Below are positions 1-8,262 of a stretch of 54,472 nt of DNA, one piece after another. The DNA is from Acidobacteriota bacterium (GTDB taxonomy: Bacteria; Acidobacteriota; Terriglobia; Acidiferrales; UBA7541). A program made the position numbers and the translations under genes. Below the pieces are notes generated by a model. That model made no database searches and was not told the DNA's origin. It saw nothing but the letters and a program-made list of their open reading frames with translations. The stretch lies in assembly GCA_003223295.1 (NCBI GenBank), contig QHYM01000136.1, positions 1 through 54,472 on the forward strand, given 5' to 3'. The stretch's first letter is position 1. Every line of letters begins with the position of its first letter.

Positions 1-133
1 TCTCCAAAAACTTCGGGGTCATTTTCGTTCCGCCTTTCGAATGTGAATTACGTGCGCCTGGTGTCTTACGAAACAAACGCAGGGTGACAATAGGATATGT
101 AACGCCAATTGAGGGCGGGTCGCAGAACTCCTG

Positions 134-687
134 TCACTGTTTTGAGTAATGAAGCGCAACGCATCCTGATTTAAAAAACTTCGAATCAACAAGTTTTAAT
201 TGCAATTTCTCGGGCAGGCTAACGCCCTCCAGCAACCGTCTCCCTTCTCCTGCAAGGATTGGCTGAACGACAAAACGATATTCATCAACCAGGCCAAGCT
301 CTATAAGTTGTGAGGGAATATCTACACCACCGACCAAAATATTTTGCCTTGTTCTTGCTTCAACTTTAGTATTTCGTCGCGAAGGTTCGTACGAACAATC
401 CTGGTATTTCTATCTTCAGCGGTGGCTAGTGACCGCGAAAAAACAATTTTGTTGGTGGAATCAAATGCCCGAGCAAATTCGATATCTGCTTTTGTCTCAG
501 ACTGGTTTTTGAGGACTTCGGGCCAGTAGGGAACCATCAATTGATAGGTTTTACGCCCAAAGACCTGCAGGTCAACCTCTCGCGTGAGGTGAGTAAAATA
601 TTCAAGCGTTTCTTCATCGACAAATTGTTTGGTGTGGTCGACGCAGCCATCCAGGGTCGTGTTGATCGCGAAGATTAGCTTTCTCAT
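134..687 (-). pseudogene. RibD C-terminal/dihydrofolate reductase-like protein, one-base frameshift
   Basis: Two overlapping minus-strand reading frames together encode one protein of about 184 residues of the RibD_C/DHFR-like family, usually a soluble NADPH-dependent reductase of unknown substrate. The N-terminal part (start at 687) begins MRKLIFAINTTLDGCVDH and carries the FGRKTYQLM segment. The C-terminal part has the family motif ILVGGVDIPSQLIELGLVDE and QPILAGEGRRLLEG. The frame breaks at the T-run at 342-345; adding one base there gives GKNILVGGVD, the expected sequence. It lies in an island-like end of the window next to an equally broken AraC gene. This is either a decayed gene or a one-base sequencing deletion; I favour the latter because three other loci show the same pattern. 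Confidence 0.8.
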
Positions 688-780
688 TGATTGTCCCGAT
701 TTCCCCGTGTTGTCTTTCGTTGTTCTGCCGCGTACTCTAGCTTGGATTCGGTTGTTCCGCTAACGGGAAAGTGGCGATAG

Positions 781-1577
781 ATGTCGGAAAAGGGTCAATC
801 TCGTAAATCCATGTTCTCAGCCCTAAACAATATGGAAGAACTGCGCCGTCTCTACGACAGCGATACGCCAGTACTGGCATATGCCTTCAAGAGGCGGATG
901 GTCGAGGGCTGGGCGCCAGAGCACAGTCACCACCGCGGGCAACTCGTCGCACTGAGCCAGGGGTTGCTCATCGTGGAAACAGGAAACGAACGATGGATGT
1001 TTCCCTCCCAGCGTTGCGCATGGACTCCACCAAATTGTAAGCACGCGGCGCCCTCTGTCGGAGGCGCCGCTGGCTCGATGGTCGACTTGTCTCCGGAGAT
1101 GTGCCGCGGACTACCCAAGACGCCTTGCATGTTCAACTCATCGGAGCTATTGTCCGCCATAGTTCATCGTATGGTCGGTTGGGACCTCCACCAACCGCTC
1201 AACACGGCGAAGAAGCACTTAATCACAACGCTTCGTGATGAGATTCGACAGCCTGACCAGCAGCCCTTGCGTTTGACCATACCAAGAGAAGAAAGACGAG
1301 CCAGAGTTGCAGATGCTCTGCTGGATGATGTTGGGGATGACCGCACGCTGGACGCTTGGGCGCATGTTGCCGGAATGGCCCGCCGTACTTTCATGCGTGC
1401 GTTTCGGCTCAGGCAGGCATGTCATTTGGCCGTTGGCGACAGCAGGCGCGGTTGTTTGCTGCCCTTGAGATGTTGGCACAAAGGGAATCTGTCACGGAGG
1501 TTGCCATCGCAGTCGGTTACGACAGCGTAAGTGCCTTCATCGAAATGTTTCGGACGATGCTGGGAACCACACCGTAG
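781..1577 (+). pseudogene. AraC-family transcriptional regulator, one-base frameshift
   Basis: The first frame (781 to about 1410) encodes an N-terminal cupin-like AraC ligand domain, with HSHHRGQLVALSQG near residues 41-54, and the start of the helix-turn-helix region (RTLDAWAHVAGMARRTFMR). The rest of the HTH continues in another frame to the stop at 1577: QAGMSFGRWRQQARLFAALE, then VTEVAIAVGYDSVSAFIEMF, the typical second AraC helix-turn-helix. The switch falls at 1408-1410, where one additional base restores a continuous protein of about 265 residues. The target is unknown. The divergent RibD-like gene at 134-687 is a plausible partner. Confidence 0.8.
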
Positions 1578-2200
1578 ACATATTTTCGAGGCAGGCACAA
1601 TGGCGCGTCACCCTTGACGCTGTCCCGGAGCGGGGTCAAAAACTCATCGCGCAGTAGCGTTCCAAGTTTCCCGAACGTCTAAGAACGCTCGTCAGCGCTC
1701 GATGGCCATGGCACCTTATATCATCGGAATGGAAATGCGCCGAGGGGGCACGAATACCGATACAAGCAATCCATGCAGGCAATGACACCACGCGTAACGG
1801 CATCTACAGTCAGTCTGCGCGCTTTCGGCTTTCAACCAAATGCCTGGCCACTCATCGAAGAACTAAGCGGTTTTCCAAACCGCCGCCCACTCGAATGGCC
1901 CTCACGGATTACATTTCAGTGCGATTAACTCTTATCTGCGTGACATTGCTGAGACAGCGCTACAGCAAACAATCTACGATTTTGGCAAGCAACTCCACCC
2001 GCTTTCGGCTTTCGACCGAAGTATGGGTTTTCATCAATAGGCGGGAACCGATCGGAACACTTTCGCTGTTATTTCGCTATGGGGAAAATTCGGGGGACTC
2101 TGCGCATGCGCAGCCACATTTCTGTACATCGTGCCACTACCAAGTATTTTTCTAACTCGTTTGTTTTCAAAAGCGAGATTGAAAAGGAAGGACTTCCAAG
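1578..2200. other. Non-coding accessory stretch
   Basis: No convincing coding frame. It holds a perfect 7-bp inverted repeat at 1867-1883, an imperfect 20-bp direct repeat (GCTTTCGGCTTTC at 1821 and again at 2001), and a 14-bp perfect palindrome at 2100-2113 (CTGCGCATGCGCAG). The composition is less GC-rich than the core genes that follow. Together with the tRNA fragment downstream it looks like the eroded end of an integrated element, although no integrase is visible. Confidence 0.5.
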
Positions 2201-2260
2201 AGATAGTACGCCTGACTTGGGCGCAGGAGGTTTCCGGTTCAAATCCGGACGCCCCGACCA
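2201..2260 (+). tRNA. 3' fragment of tRNA-Pro(UGG), 5' half missing (probable attachment-site scar)
   Basis: The sequence contains the 3' part of a tRNA: an anticodon arm with loop CTTGGGC (anticodon TGG followed by G37), a perfect T arm (stem TCCGG/CCGGA at 2233-2249, loop TTCAAAT), the 3' acceptor strand CGCCCCG at 2250-2256, discriminator A and encoded CCA at 2258-2260. The matching 5' acceptor strand CGGGGCG is absent from the 100 bases upstream and no proper D arm exists, so the gene cannot be functional. A tRNA 3' end without its 5' half is the usual duplicated att site left at the far end of an element integrated into a tRNA gene. Confidence 0.8.
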
Positions 2261-2495
2261 CTAAGTGCCATGATCTGCGACTTCGCCGGAAATGAGAAAA
2301 ACGCCCAGGCCTAATACCTGCGGCACTCTGCATTCCTGAAGCGTTGAAAAGTTCTATCGTTTGCAATCTAGGAGTTCCCTTTTCGAGTCTTTCCAGCAGT
2401 CGCACAGGATTCTCCTCGATGGCCGATGACAACACCCCGGTCCGCGAACCGAACGAATAGAGATGGGCGCAGGTGTTCCTTAACTTTGTGCAATT
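2261..2495. other. Gap between tRNA fragment and GH31 gene
   Basis: No gene is supported here. The open frame on the minus strand spanning 2034-2435 runs through the tRNA fragment and yields the GFEPETSC-type peptide often mis-called over tRNA genes, so it is rejected. Confidence 0.5.
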
Positions 2496-4886
2496 CTACG
2501 GAGTGACAGTGGTTGCCTTGCCGGAGTAGCGCACCACCCTGTCTGGCTTGTTCTCGGCCTGTATGCCAACGCCGTGATTCCCGGAAACAAAAATGATCTG
2601 AAAGCCTCGCTCAGCCAGCATCCCCGGAAATTCACCCTTGCGTTCGCCGATCGTTAAGGTTTGCTTCGCATCGTCCCAGTGAAACCCAATGGTGGCGCAC
2701 ACTCCCTTTTCATAGTTGTAGCCGTCGTTTTCGTCTTCATAGAGTGTGAAATCTCCATCCGCGCCACGATAGACGCGCAGTTCGATCGGATCCTCCGGCT
2801 TCTCGTTGGACCATTCCTTTTCCGGCCCCATGGGAACGATGGAACCCGCACGCACAAACAAAGGCAGCCTCTCCAGAGGTGCACTTGCATCGATCGTGCG
2901 CGGGCCTTCCACTGAAGCTCCGCTCCAAAAGTCATACCACTTCGCTTTGGGCAGATAAACGCGCCTTGAATTCACGCCCGGATCGGTAACGGGGTTTACG
3001 AGAAACACAGGCCCAAACATAAATTGGTCGCCAATCGTGGCCGTTCGCGTGTCCGTCCGGAAATCCATCACCAGCCCGCGCATCGGAGTATAACCCTGGC
3101 TCGTTGTCATCCACGCGAGCGAGTAGATGTACGGGAGCAAGCGGTAGCGGAGAGTGTCGTAGTTGACCAGGATTTTTTGCGCTTCCGGGCCATACGACCA
3201 CAATTCATTCTGATTGGTGGAACGCGTCCCGTGAACCCTCAGAATTGGGTTAAATGTGCCAAACTCAAACCAGCGAATAAACAATTCGCGATATTCCGGA
3301 TCATCCGGATTGCCGGAAACAAATCCGCCGATGTCCGTCGTCCAATACGGAAGCCCGGACATTGAATAGTTCAGTCCAGCCGGGATCTGCTTCTTAAAGA
3401 AAATCCAATCGGAGTTCACATCCCCGGACCAAACCGCGGCTGCGTTGCGCTGTGAGCCCGCAAAAGCCGAGCGCGAGAGAATAAAAACGCGCTTCTTGTC
3501 CGATTCCCTGCGCTGGCCCTGGTACACCCCGCCCGTGGTCATCAGGGGAAACGCGTTCGCGTACCGTGCTCCGTTTCCGAGATAAGTCTTGTTTGTGACC
3601 AGGAGGTTGGTCTCCCGATCCTCTGTCTCCGGCTCTGTGGTGTCCAACCACCATGCATCAACGCCGATTTTGAAGAGCGCCTGGTCCATCAGATTCCAAT
3701 AATACTTTCGTGCTTCGGGATTAAACGCATCGTACAACGCCATTCCTGCGGGGTGGAAAGCCGCTACCTTTGTCTTGTCGATAAGCAAGCCGCGCTTGTC
3801 CATGTCTTCGTAGGTTTTTGTTCCAGGACGAATGTAGGGCCAGAAAGAAATCATCAAATGAAAATTGTTTTTATGGAGATCGTTGACCATCCCCGGAGGA
3901 TCGGGGTAGCGCGCCTTGTCGAATACCGGTTCGCCCATGGTGTACCACCAGAACCAGTCCTGCACGATGCTGTCCGCAGGAATGTGGAGCTGACGGTATT
4001 TGTGAGCCACGCCGAGCAACTCTTCTTGCGTGTTGTACTTGTTCTTGCATTGCCAAAATCCGTAGGCCCACTTGCCGAAAAGCGGCGGCGCACCGGTCAG
4101 TTCTCGGTATCCGCCGATGATTTTGTCAAACTCAGGCCCGTAGAGAAAGTAGTAGTCCACTTCGTCGGCTACTTCCGAACTGAGGTAGAGCGCGCTGAGG
4201 AAACGATTGTTGAAGCGGCTCCGCGAGGTGTTGTTCCAGAAGATGCCGTAGCCGTTGCTCGACAAGACGAACGGGATGCTGATGTTCGTGTTGTCCTGCG
4301 AAATATCCACTGCTTCGCCGCGATAATTCCAAACGCCGGCCTGATGCTGCCCAAGCCCGTAAAACGATTCATATGAGCCCCACAGCTTAGAGAAAAGCTC
4401 CGCGTGGTAGGTCTGCTCTCCATTCACAACGGCCCGAGTCATGTTCACTTCGGTTTGCTGGAACAGGGTCTTGCCGCTGGCATCCCGGAAGGTAACGCTA
4501 CTATCCTTGCGCGAGACGATCTCTTTGATTTGCGCAGTGCTTAGCACGATCGCGTCATCGGAAGATTGCAGCTCCCACTTCGTGGCAGGCCAACGGTCTT
4601 TGATCACCACAAGCTCGGGGCGGGTCGGAACCGCAGGAGTCGGTGAATAGCGCACGCGGATGATTGAGTCGGAGCAAACCTGCAGGCGCATCACGCCGCT
4701 CTGCAGTGTCAGCCGAACTCCATCGGACTCGCGCTGCATTGAGACGACAGGATTCAAAGGGTTCCATTGCGAACACGCGATTCCGGGAAAACAGATACAT
4801 GCACATACGTAAGAAAGCAGAATACTCAAGCCGCAGAAGCGCCGCCTTGAGTGGAACTCGACAGCGTGGTAGTTGTGAAAAATCAT
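2496..4886 (-). CDS. Secreted glycoside hydrolase family 31 (alpha-glucosidase/alpha-xylosidase-type)
   Basis: A 796-residue retaining alpha-glycosidase. An N-terminal hydrophobic stretch (about residues 17-38, ending CSQ) suggests export to the periplasm or surface. A galactose-mutarotase-like N domain (about 45-255) is followed by the TIM barrel: WQCKNKYNTQEEL at 278-290, the nucleophile segment DAWWLDTTEPE with Asp415, and the acid/base segment WSGDVNSDW with Asp489. Beta-sandwich domains follow, including GSIVPMGP at 681-688 and YEDENDGYNYEKG. Length and motif spacing match GH31 enzymes such as YicI. The substrate cannot be read from sequence; alpha-xyloside or alpha-glucoside is likely. 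It is monocistronic in appearance and starts the core side of the tRNA scar. Confidence 0.9.
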   Translation of the reverse strand: MIFHNYHAVEFHSRRRFCGLSILLSYVCACICFPGIACSQWNPLNPVVSMQRESDGVRLTLQSGVMRLQVCSDSIIRVRYSPTPAVPTRPELVVIKDRWPATKWELQSSDDAIVLSTAQIKEIVSRKDSSVTFRDASGKTLFQQTEVNMTRAVVNGEQTYHAELFSKLWGSYESFYGLGQHQAGVWNYRGEAVDISQDNTNISIPFVLSSNGYGIFWNNTSRSRFNNRFLSALYLSSEVADEVDYYFLYGPEFDKIIGGYRELTGAPPLFGKWAYGFWQCKNKYNTQEELLGVAHKYRQLHIPADSIVQDWFWWYTMGEPVFDKARYPDPPGMVNDLHKNNFHLMISFWPYIRPGTKTYEDMDKRGLLIDKTKVAAFHPAGMALYDAFNPEARKYYWNLMDQALFKIGVDAWWLDTTEPETEDRETNLLVTNKTYLGNGARYANAFPLMTTGGVYQGQRRESDKKRVFILSRSAFAGSQRNAAAVWSGDVNSDWIFFKKQIPAGLNYSMSGLPYWTTDIGGFVSGNPDDPEYRELFIRWFEFGTFNPILRVHGTRSTNQNELWSYGPEAQKILVNYDTLRYRLLPYIYSLAWMTTSQGYTPMRGLVMDFRTDTRTATIGDQFMFGPVFLVNPVTDPGVNSRRVYLPKAKWYDFWSGASVEGPRTIDASAPLERLPLFVRAGSIVPMGPEKEWSNEKPEDPIELRVYRGADGDFTLYEDENDGYNYEKGVCATIGFHWDDAKQTLTIGERKGEFPGMLAERGFQIIFVSGNHGVGIQAENKPDRVVRYSGKATTVTP

Positions 4887-5179
4887 TGGCCGAGCTCGCT
4901 TTCGTGTGAAAGACGATGGAAAGCTTGATCACGAGAAAATCGAGAACATGCTGCCGCTCACAACTCGGAAATCGCGTGACGACCGTAAGCACTTACTGAA
5001 CTTTTGCGCAGTGATTGTGCGCCCGCAGGCGCACAGATTCAACAACTGCTGGTTCCTGCCCGTACAGCGGCGGCAAACCGAGCCGTTATTTTGAAGCCGC
5101 AATCCGGCTCTTCACGGATAACTGACACATGAAGCACGCCGCTTCGGCAAGTGCGTAGTCCTCACGTTATACTGGAGAG
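4887..5179. other. Divergent intergenic region, GH31/ruvX
   Basis: No gene is supported. It holds the start regions of two diverging genes; the only promoter-like element recognised is the TATACT at 5168-5173 in front of ruvX. Confidence 0.4.
5168..5173 (+). promoter_or_regulatory. Candidate -10 box for ruvX operon
   Basis: TATACT differs from the consensus -10 at one base. No good -35 hexamer lies 16-18 bases upstream. It ends only 6 bases before the GTG at 5180, so either that GTG is read leaderless or the true start is the GTG at 5234, which has a GGAG six bases upstream. Confidence 0.35.
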
Positions 5180-5710
5180 GTGAATCGAGAAGGAATTGGG
5201 CTGCAGAAGGAGGCTCCTCTGACGGAGCCGCGTGTGGGGGGCTCGATTCTCTCCATCGATTATGGGCGGGAGAGAATGGGGCTGGCGATTGCGGATGCAA
5301 ACGCGAAAGTGGCCCAGCCGCTGAGCACCATGGAACGAATCAACCGAAATGAGGACATGCGGCGCTTGCGCGAACTGGTGCGCGAGCATAGCGTAAGGCA
5401 GATTGTCGTTGGATTACCACTTAAGCTGGATGGAACACGCGGTGAGATGGCGGAAGAAGCGGAGCGTTTTGCCCGCCGCGTCCGGAAGCAAATTGGCGTG
5501 CCGGTGGATATGGTCGACGAACGGTTGACGAGTTGGGAAGCGGAACGTTTACTCGAAGAAACTCAGGGAAGATTCCTTCACGTCGAAAAATCGGGCGGAG
5601 CCAGGAAGCAGAAGAGAGCTGCGGAAAGACTGACCGTGGATGCCGTCGCCGCCGCCGTGATTCTGAAAGAGTACCTCGAGCGGCAAGGGCAACCGGCGGG
5701 ACAGCGTTGA
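5180..5710 (+). CDS. ruvX: Holliday junction resolvase-like RuvX (YqgF)
   Basis: A 176-residue YqgF-type RNase H-fold nuclease, implicated in Holliday-junction resolution or 16S pre-rRNA end processing. It shows the first catalytic Asp in SIDYGRERMGLA, the conserved VVGLPLKLDGT, the DERLTSWEAE motif and the final Asp in TVDAVAAAVIL. The called start is a GTG; an alternative GTG at 5234 directly before the conserved GSILSIDYG would give a family-typical N terminus and has a better-placed GGAG. It is 30 bases upstream of mltG; ruvX-mltG adjacency is common in bacteria. Confidence 0.93.
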   Translation: MNREGIGLQKEAPLTEPRVGGSILSIDYGRERMGLAIADANAKVAQPLSTMERINRNEDMRRLRELVREHSVRQIVVGLPLKLDGTRGEMAEEAERFARRVRKQIGVPVDMVDERLTSWEAERLLEETQGRFLHVEKSGGARKQKRAAERLTVDAVAAAVILKEYLERQGQPAGQR

Positions 5711-5740
5711 GATTCGAAAAAACGTGAACGCGAGGCGGGA

Positions 5741-6940
5741 TTGAAATATTTCCTGTACCTGATTCTTGCAATCGTGCTGGCTGCGGGAGGCTATGCGGCG
5801 TGGATGTGGTACAGCATCACGCAACCCTACCAGGACTTCCCGAAAGAGGGCGTGTTTGTTGACGTGCCCCACGGCGCGTCGCAGCGGTACGTCGGCTATC
5901 TACTGAAACGCAACGGAGTGGTGCGCAGCAAGCTGGCCTTTGAGATTTACGCTCGGCGTCATCCCAAACGCACGCTGCAAGCCGGCGAGTATTTCTTCGA
6001 TCATCCAATGACCGGGCGCGAGGTTTTCTGGAAAGTTGCCGCCGGCCAAATCTATGAGCAGCCTTTCATCGTGCGCGAAGGCGAAACCATATTTGATATC
6101 GCGCGCGACCTCGAAGCCGGTAAGTTCATGCCTGCGGGCGACTTCCTCTTTGCGGCCAGTGATCCGTCTTTGATTCGCGATTTCGCGCCCGAGGCCAGAA
6201 CGCTCGAAGGATTCCTCTTCCCCGCGACCTACGAGCTTCCTCGGCATCCCGTGGCCAGCGAGTTGACCGCACAAATGGTCCACAAGTTCAAAGACGAGTG
6301 GAAAACCATCGCCTCTTCCGATCCGCCCCCCCAAACGGTCTCGAGTGGACGAGAGATTCCGAAGGCATCACACGATTCGAAAGGGCAAGCCAATTCGAAT
6401 GGAGCTGCTGGCTCAGCCAGCCACGGCCCACGTCTGCAAATGGTAACGCTCGCTTCGCTGGTCGAGCGCGAAACACCCAAGCCGGAAGAGCGCCCCATGG
6501 TGGCAAGCGTTTTCGGTAATCGCTTGCGCAAAGGAATGCGGCTGCAGTGCGACCCCACGGTGATTTACGGCATGGAGCGCCTGGGACAATACAAAGGCAC
6601 ACTCTCTGGAAAAGATTTAAGCTTCGATTCGCCGTACAATACCTACGAACACGGCGGGCTCCCTCCCGGCCCGATTGGGAATCCCGGAGAAGCATCGTTG
6701 CGTGCGGCTTTGCATCCGGCGGAGACTAGTTTCTTGTACTTTGTGGCGAACACCCAGGGCGGCCATTTTTTCAGCTCCACACTGGCGGAGCACAACAGAA
6801 ATGTGGTGAAGTACCGGAGGCTGCTGGCAGGGCTTCCGGCGGATCCGCCGCCTCCTCCTCCACCGCCACCCAGCGCGAAAAAACGGCAAGCCAAGCCGTC
6901 GGCGCACGCGCAGAAGCAGCACAAAGGCAAAGCTCAATGA
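5741..6940 (+). CDS. mltG: Endolytic murein transglycosylase MltG
   Basis: A 399-residue inner-membrane lytic transglycosylase that cleaves nascent glycan strands and so terminates peptidoglycan polymerisation. The TTG start follows AGGCGGGA. One TM helix (residues 3-24) is followed by a LysM-like region and the YceG domain. The catalytic Glu242 lies in LASLVERET, and LQCDPTVIYG, SPYNTYEHGGLPPGPIGNPG and GGHFFSSTLAEHN are all present. Two oddities stand out: a 38-residue Ser/Gly/Asn-rich insertion just before the catalytic helix (about 193-230), and a tail of nine consecutive prolines plus a Lys/Gln-rich end. The stop overlaps the next start (ATGA). Confidence 0.95.
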   Translation: MKYFLYLILAIVLAAGGYAAWMWYSITQPYQDFPKEGVFVDVPHGASQRYVGYLLKRNGVVRSKLAFEIYARRHPKRTLQAGEYFFDHPMTGREVFWKVAAGQIYEQPFIVREGETIFDIARDLEAGKFMPAGDFLFAASDPSLIRDFAPEARTLEGFLFPATYELPRHPVASELTAQMVHKFKDEWKTIASSDPPPQTVSSGREIPKASHDSKGQANSNGAAGSASHGPRLQMVTLASLVERETPKPEERPMVASVFGNRLRKGMRLQCDPTVIYGMERLGQYKGTLSGKDLSFDSPYNTYEHGGLPPGPIGNPGEASLRAALHPAETSFLYFVANTQGGHFFSSTLAEHNRNVVKYRRLLAGLPADPPPPPPPPPSAKKRQAKPSAHAQKQHKGKAQ

Positions 6941-7494
6941 CCCAGGACCTCAAGAACAAGAAAGCGCTAATCCTGGAAACCGCTCGCGAGATCAACGCGC
7001 AAAAATGGACCCCCGCCGAGATCGAGCAATTGCGCCTGAGGCTCCTTGCAGAACACGGTGAGGCCGGCAAGACCGGCGGGGAGTACATCGCCGACGTGTT
7101 AAAGGACGCGGGGCATCGAGTGCTGCTTTCGCTGCAGGAGGAAGCCGAAGACCAATACGAAGAGGAATTTGAAGATTTGCTGCACTTCAAAACACTGGGG
7201 GACGCGGAAGTCAGCATCATGCGGCTGGATGAGTTGATGCGAAAGTTTCGCGCGCATGGCGAGAAAGCCGCGGTGGGGCGCGTGCTGGAGGTGGCCCGGC
7301 TCGGCAAACGCCGCGCGGAGATGATCGCGCGCAATCACAAGGTGGAGCCGCAGAAACGTGAAGAGAAGCTTGAGATTGCCAGTTGGTTTCGCATCTGGCT
7401 GGAAACGCCGGACGCCTTTTTTGACTGGCTGGATGTGCGCAAGCAATCGCCTGAATTTCAAGGAAAGTTTCCCCTCTCCGAGGATGAAGAATGA
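6937..7494 (+). CDS. Unknown conserved-looking soluble protein downstream of mltG
   Basis: 185 residues with no recognised family. It is highly charged and mostly helical by inspection, with an acidic cluster (EEEAEDQYEEEFEDLL) near residues 67-82 and a basic segment RLGKRRAEMIARNHK. It has no signal peptide or TM helix. Its ATG overlaps the mltG stop by four bases and its own stop overlaps the next start by four, so translation is probably coupled and the product made with MltG. No function is assigned. Confidence 0.75.
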   Translation: MTQDLKNKKALILETAREINAQKWTPAEIEQLRLRLLAEHGEAGKTGGEYIADVLKDAGHRVLLSLQEEAEDQYEEEFEDLLHFKTLGDAEVSIMRLDELMRKFRAHGEKAAVGRVLEVARLGKRRAEMIARNHKVEPQKREEKLEIASWFRIWLETPDAFFDWLDVRKQSPEFQGKFPLSEDEE

Positions 7495-7787
7495 GCACTC
7501 CCGGCGTTCCGGCCATGGGCAGCGGCGCGCTCGAACTTCCTCCTTACTCCCTGGACGTACAAGCGCTGGACCTCGGCAACGAAGTGAAGGCCGTGGGACT
7601 CGAATTGGTGGAAACCGAAAGCCGCGAGCCGGTGCGCGGAAAAGAGGCCGCGGAGATTTGGTCCGAGATGTTTCCCGCGCTGGCAGGAAAAGAAGCCTTT
7701 GCCGTGGATTTCTTCAGCCACCTCGATCGCGTTCGGGAATTCTGCAAGATGCGGCAAATCGCATGGCGGGAAGCGGCGGAACGGTGA
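7491..7787 (+). CDS. Unknown small protein, translationally coupled
   Basis: 98 residues, acidic, without signal peptide or TM segment; no family recognised. It contains LDLGNEVKAVGLELVETESR and an aromatic FAVDFFSHLDRVREFCKMR stretch. It overlaps the preceding gene by ATGA, and its TGA directly abuts the next GTG. The lack of gaps argues that it is a real member of the mltG transcript. Confidence 0.65.
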   Translation: MSTPGVPAMGSGALELPPYSLDVQALDLGNEVKAVGLELVETESREPVRGKEAAEIWSEMFPALAGKEAFAVDFFSHLDRVREFCKMRQIAWREAAER

Positions 7788-8093
7788 GTGGTGATTTCAT
7801 CGCCAAGCACCGAAGAGTTGCGGAAACTCCTCGAGCGCTTCGAAAGCGAAACTTTCGGCATTCGCGTAGGAAACGCTGCGCAAACCGCTGATGTCGCGCT
7901 GGAAGGCGATCTGTCAAAGCGAGGCTTGGATGCCTATCAGCAGGCTTACACCCGCTATACGTTTTGTGCCGTTTGCGAGCCCCAGGATGGCTGGGTAACG
8001 ATTCTGAGCGAAGCCCTTTGGGCCAGTGAAATCATCCGGCGTTTGCGCCCGGCTGTGCAAAGATTCGATGTCCACATTGCACGGCCGAATTGA
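7788..8093 (+). CDS. Unknown small protein, last gene of the mltG transcript
   Basis: 101 residues starting GTG immediately after the previous stop (a second GTG follows at 7791). It is predicted soluble, with the pattern LRKLLERFESETFGIRVGN then FCAVCEPQDGWVTILSEALWASEI. No family is recognised. The CxxC-like CAVC is a single pair and does not suggest a metal site by itself. Confidence 0.6.
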   Translation: MVISSPSTEELRKLLERFESETFGIRVGNAAQTADVALEGDLSKRGLDAYQQAYTRYTFCAVCEPQDGWVTILSEALWASEIIRRLRPAVQRFDVHIARPN

Positions 8094-8262
8094 TTGCCAT
8101 TTTCAACCCCGTTCTGGGTAGTGGGTCAGTTTGAATTTTCCTGATCGTGATAATAGGAGTCAAAATTCAAACTGCAGCGCTACCCCGTTCTGCTTCGAAT
8201 TGACGGGCATCCGACTGGTTGTTAGATTGCTTCATTTGACTAGGGGAGTGCGGAACTTATTG

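Noticed and set aside
1861-1900. Hairpin with TTTTCCAA loop resembling a tRNA-Gly anticodon arm
   Set aside because: No T arm or acceptor stem can be formed around it; a 7-bp inverted repeat only.
2034-2435. 133-codon minus-strand frame
   Set aside because: Runs through the tRNA-Pro fragment and yields the GASGFEPETSC peptide typical of mis-called tRNA regions.
3753-4376. 207-codon plus-strand frame within the GH31 gene
   Set aside because: Antisense shadow; the GH31 frame has clear catalytic motifs.
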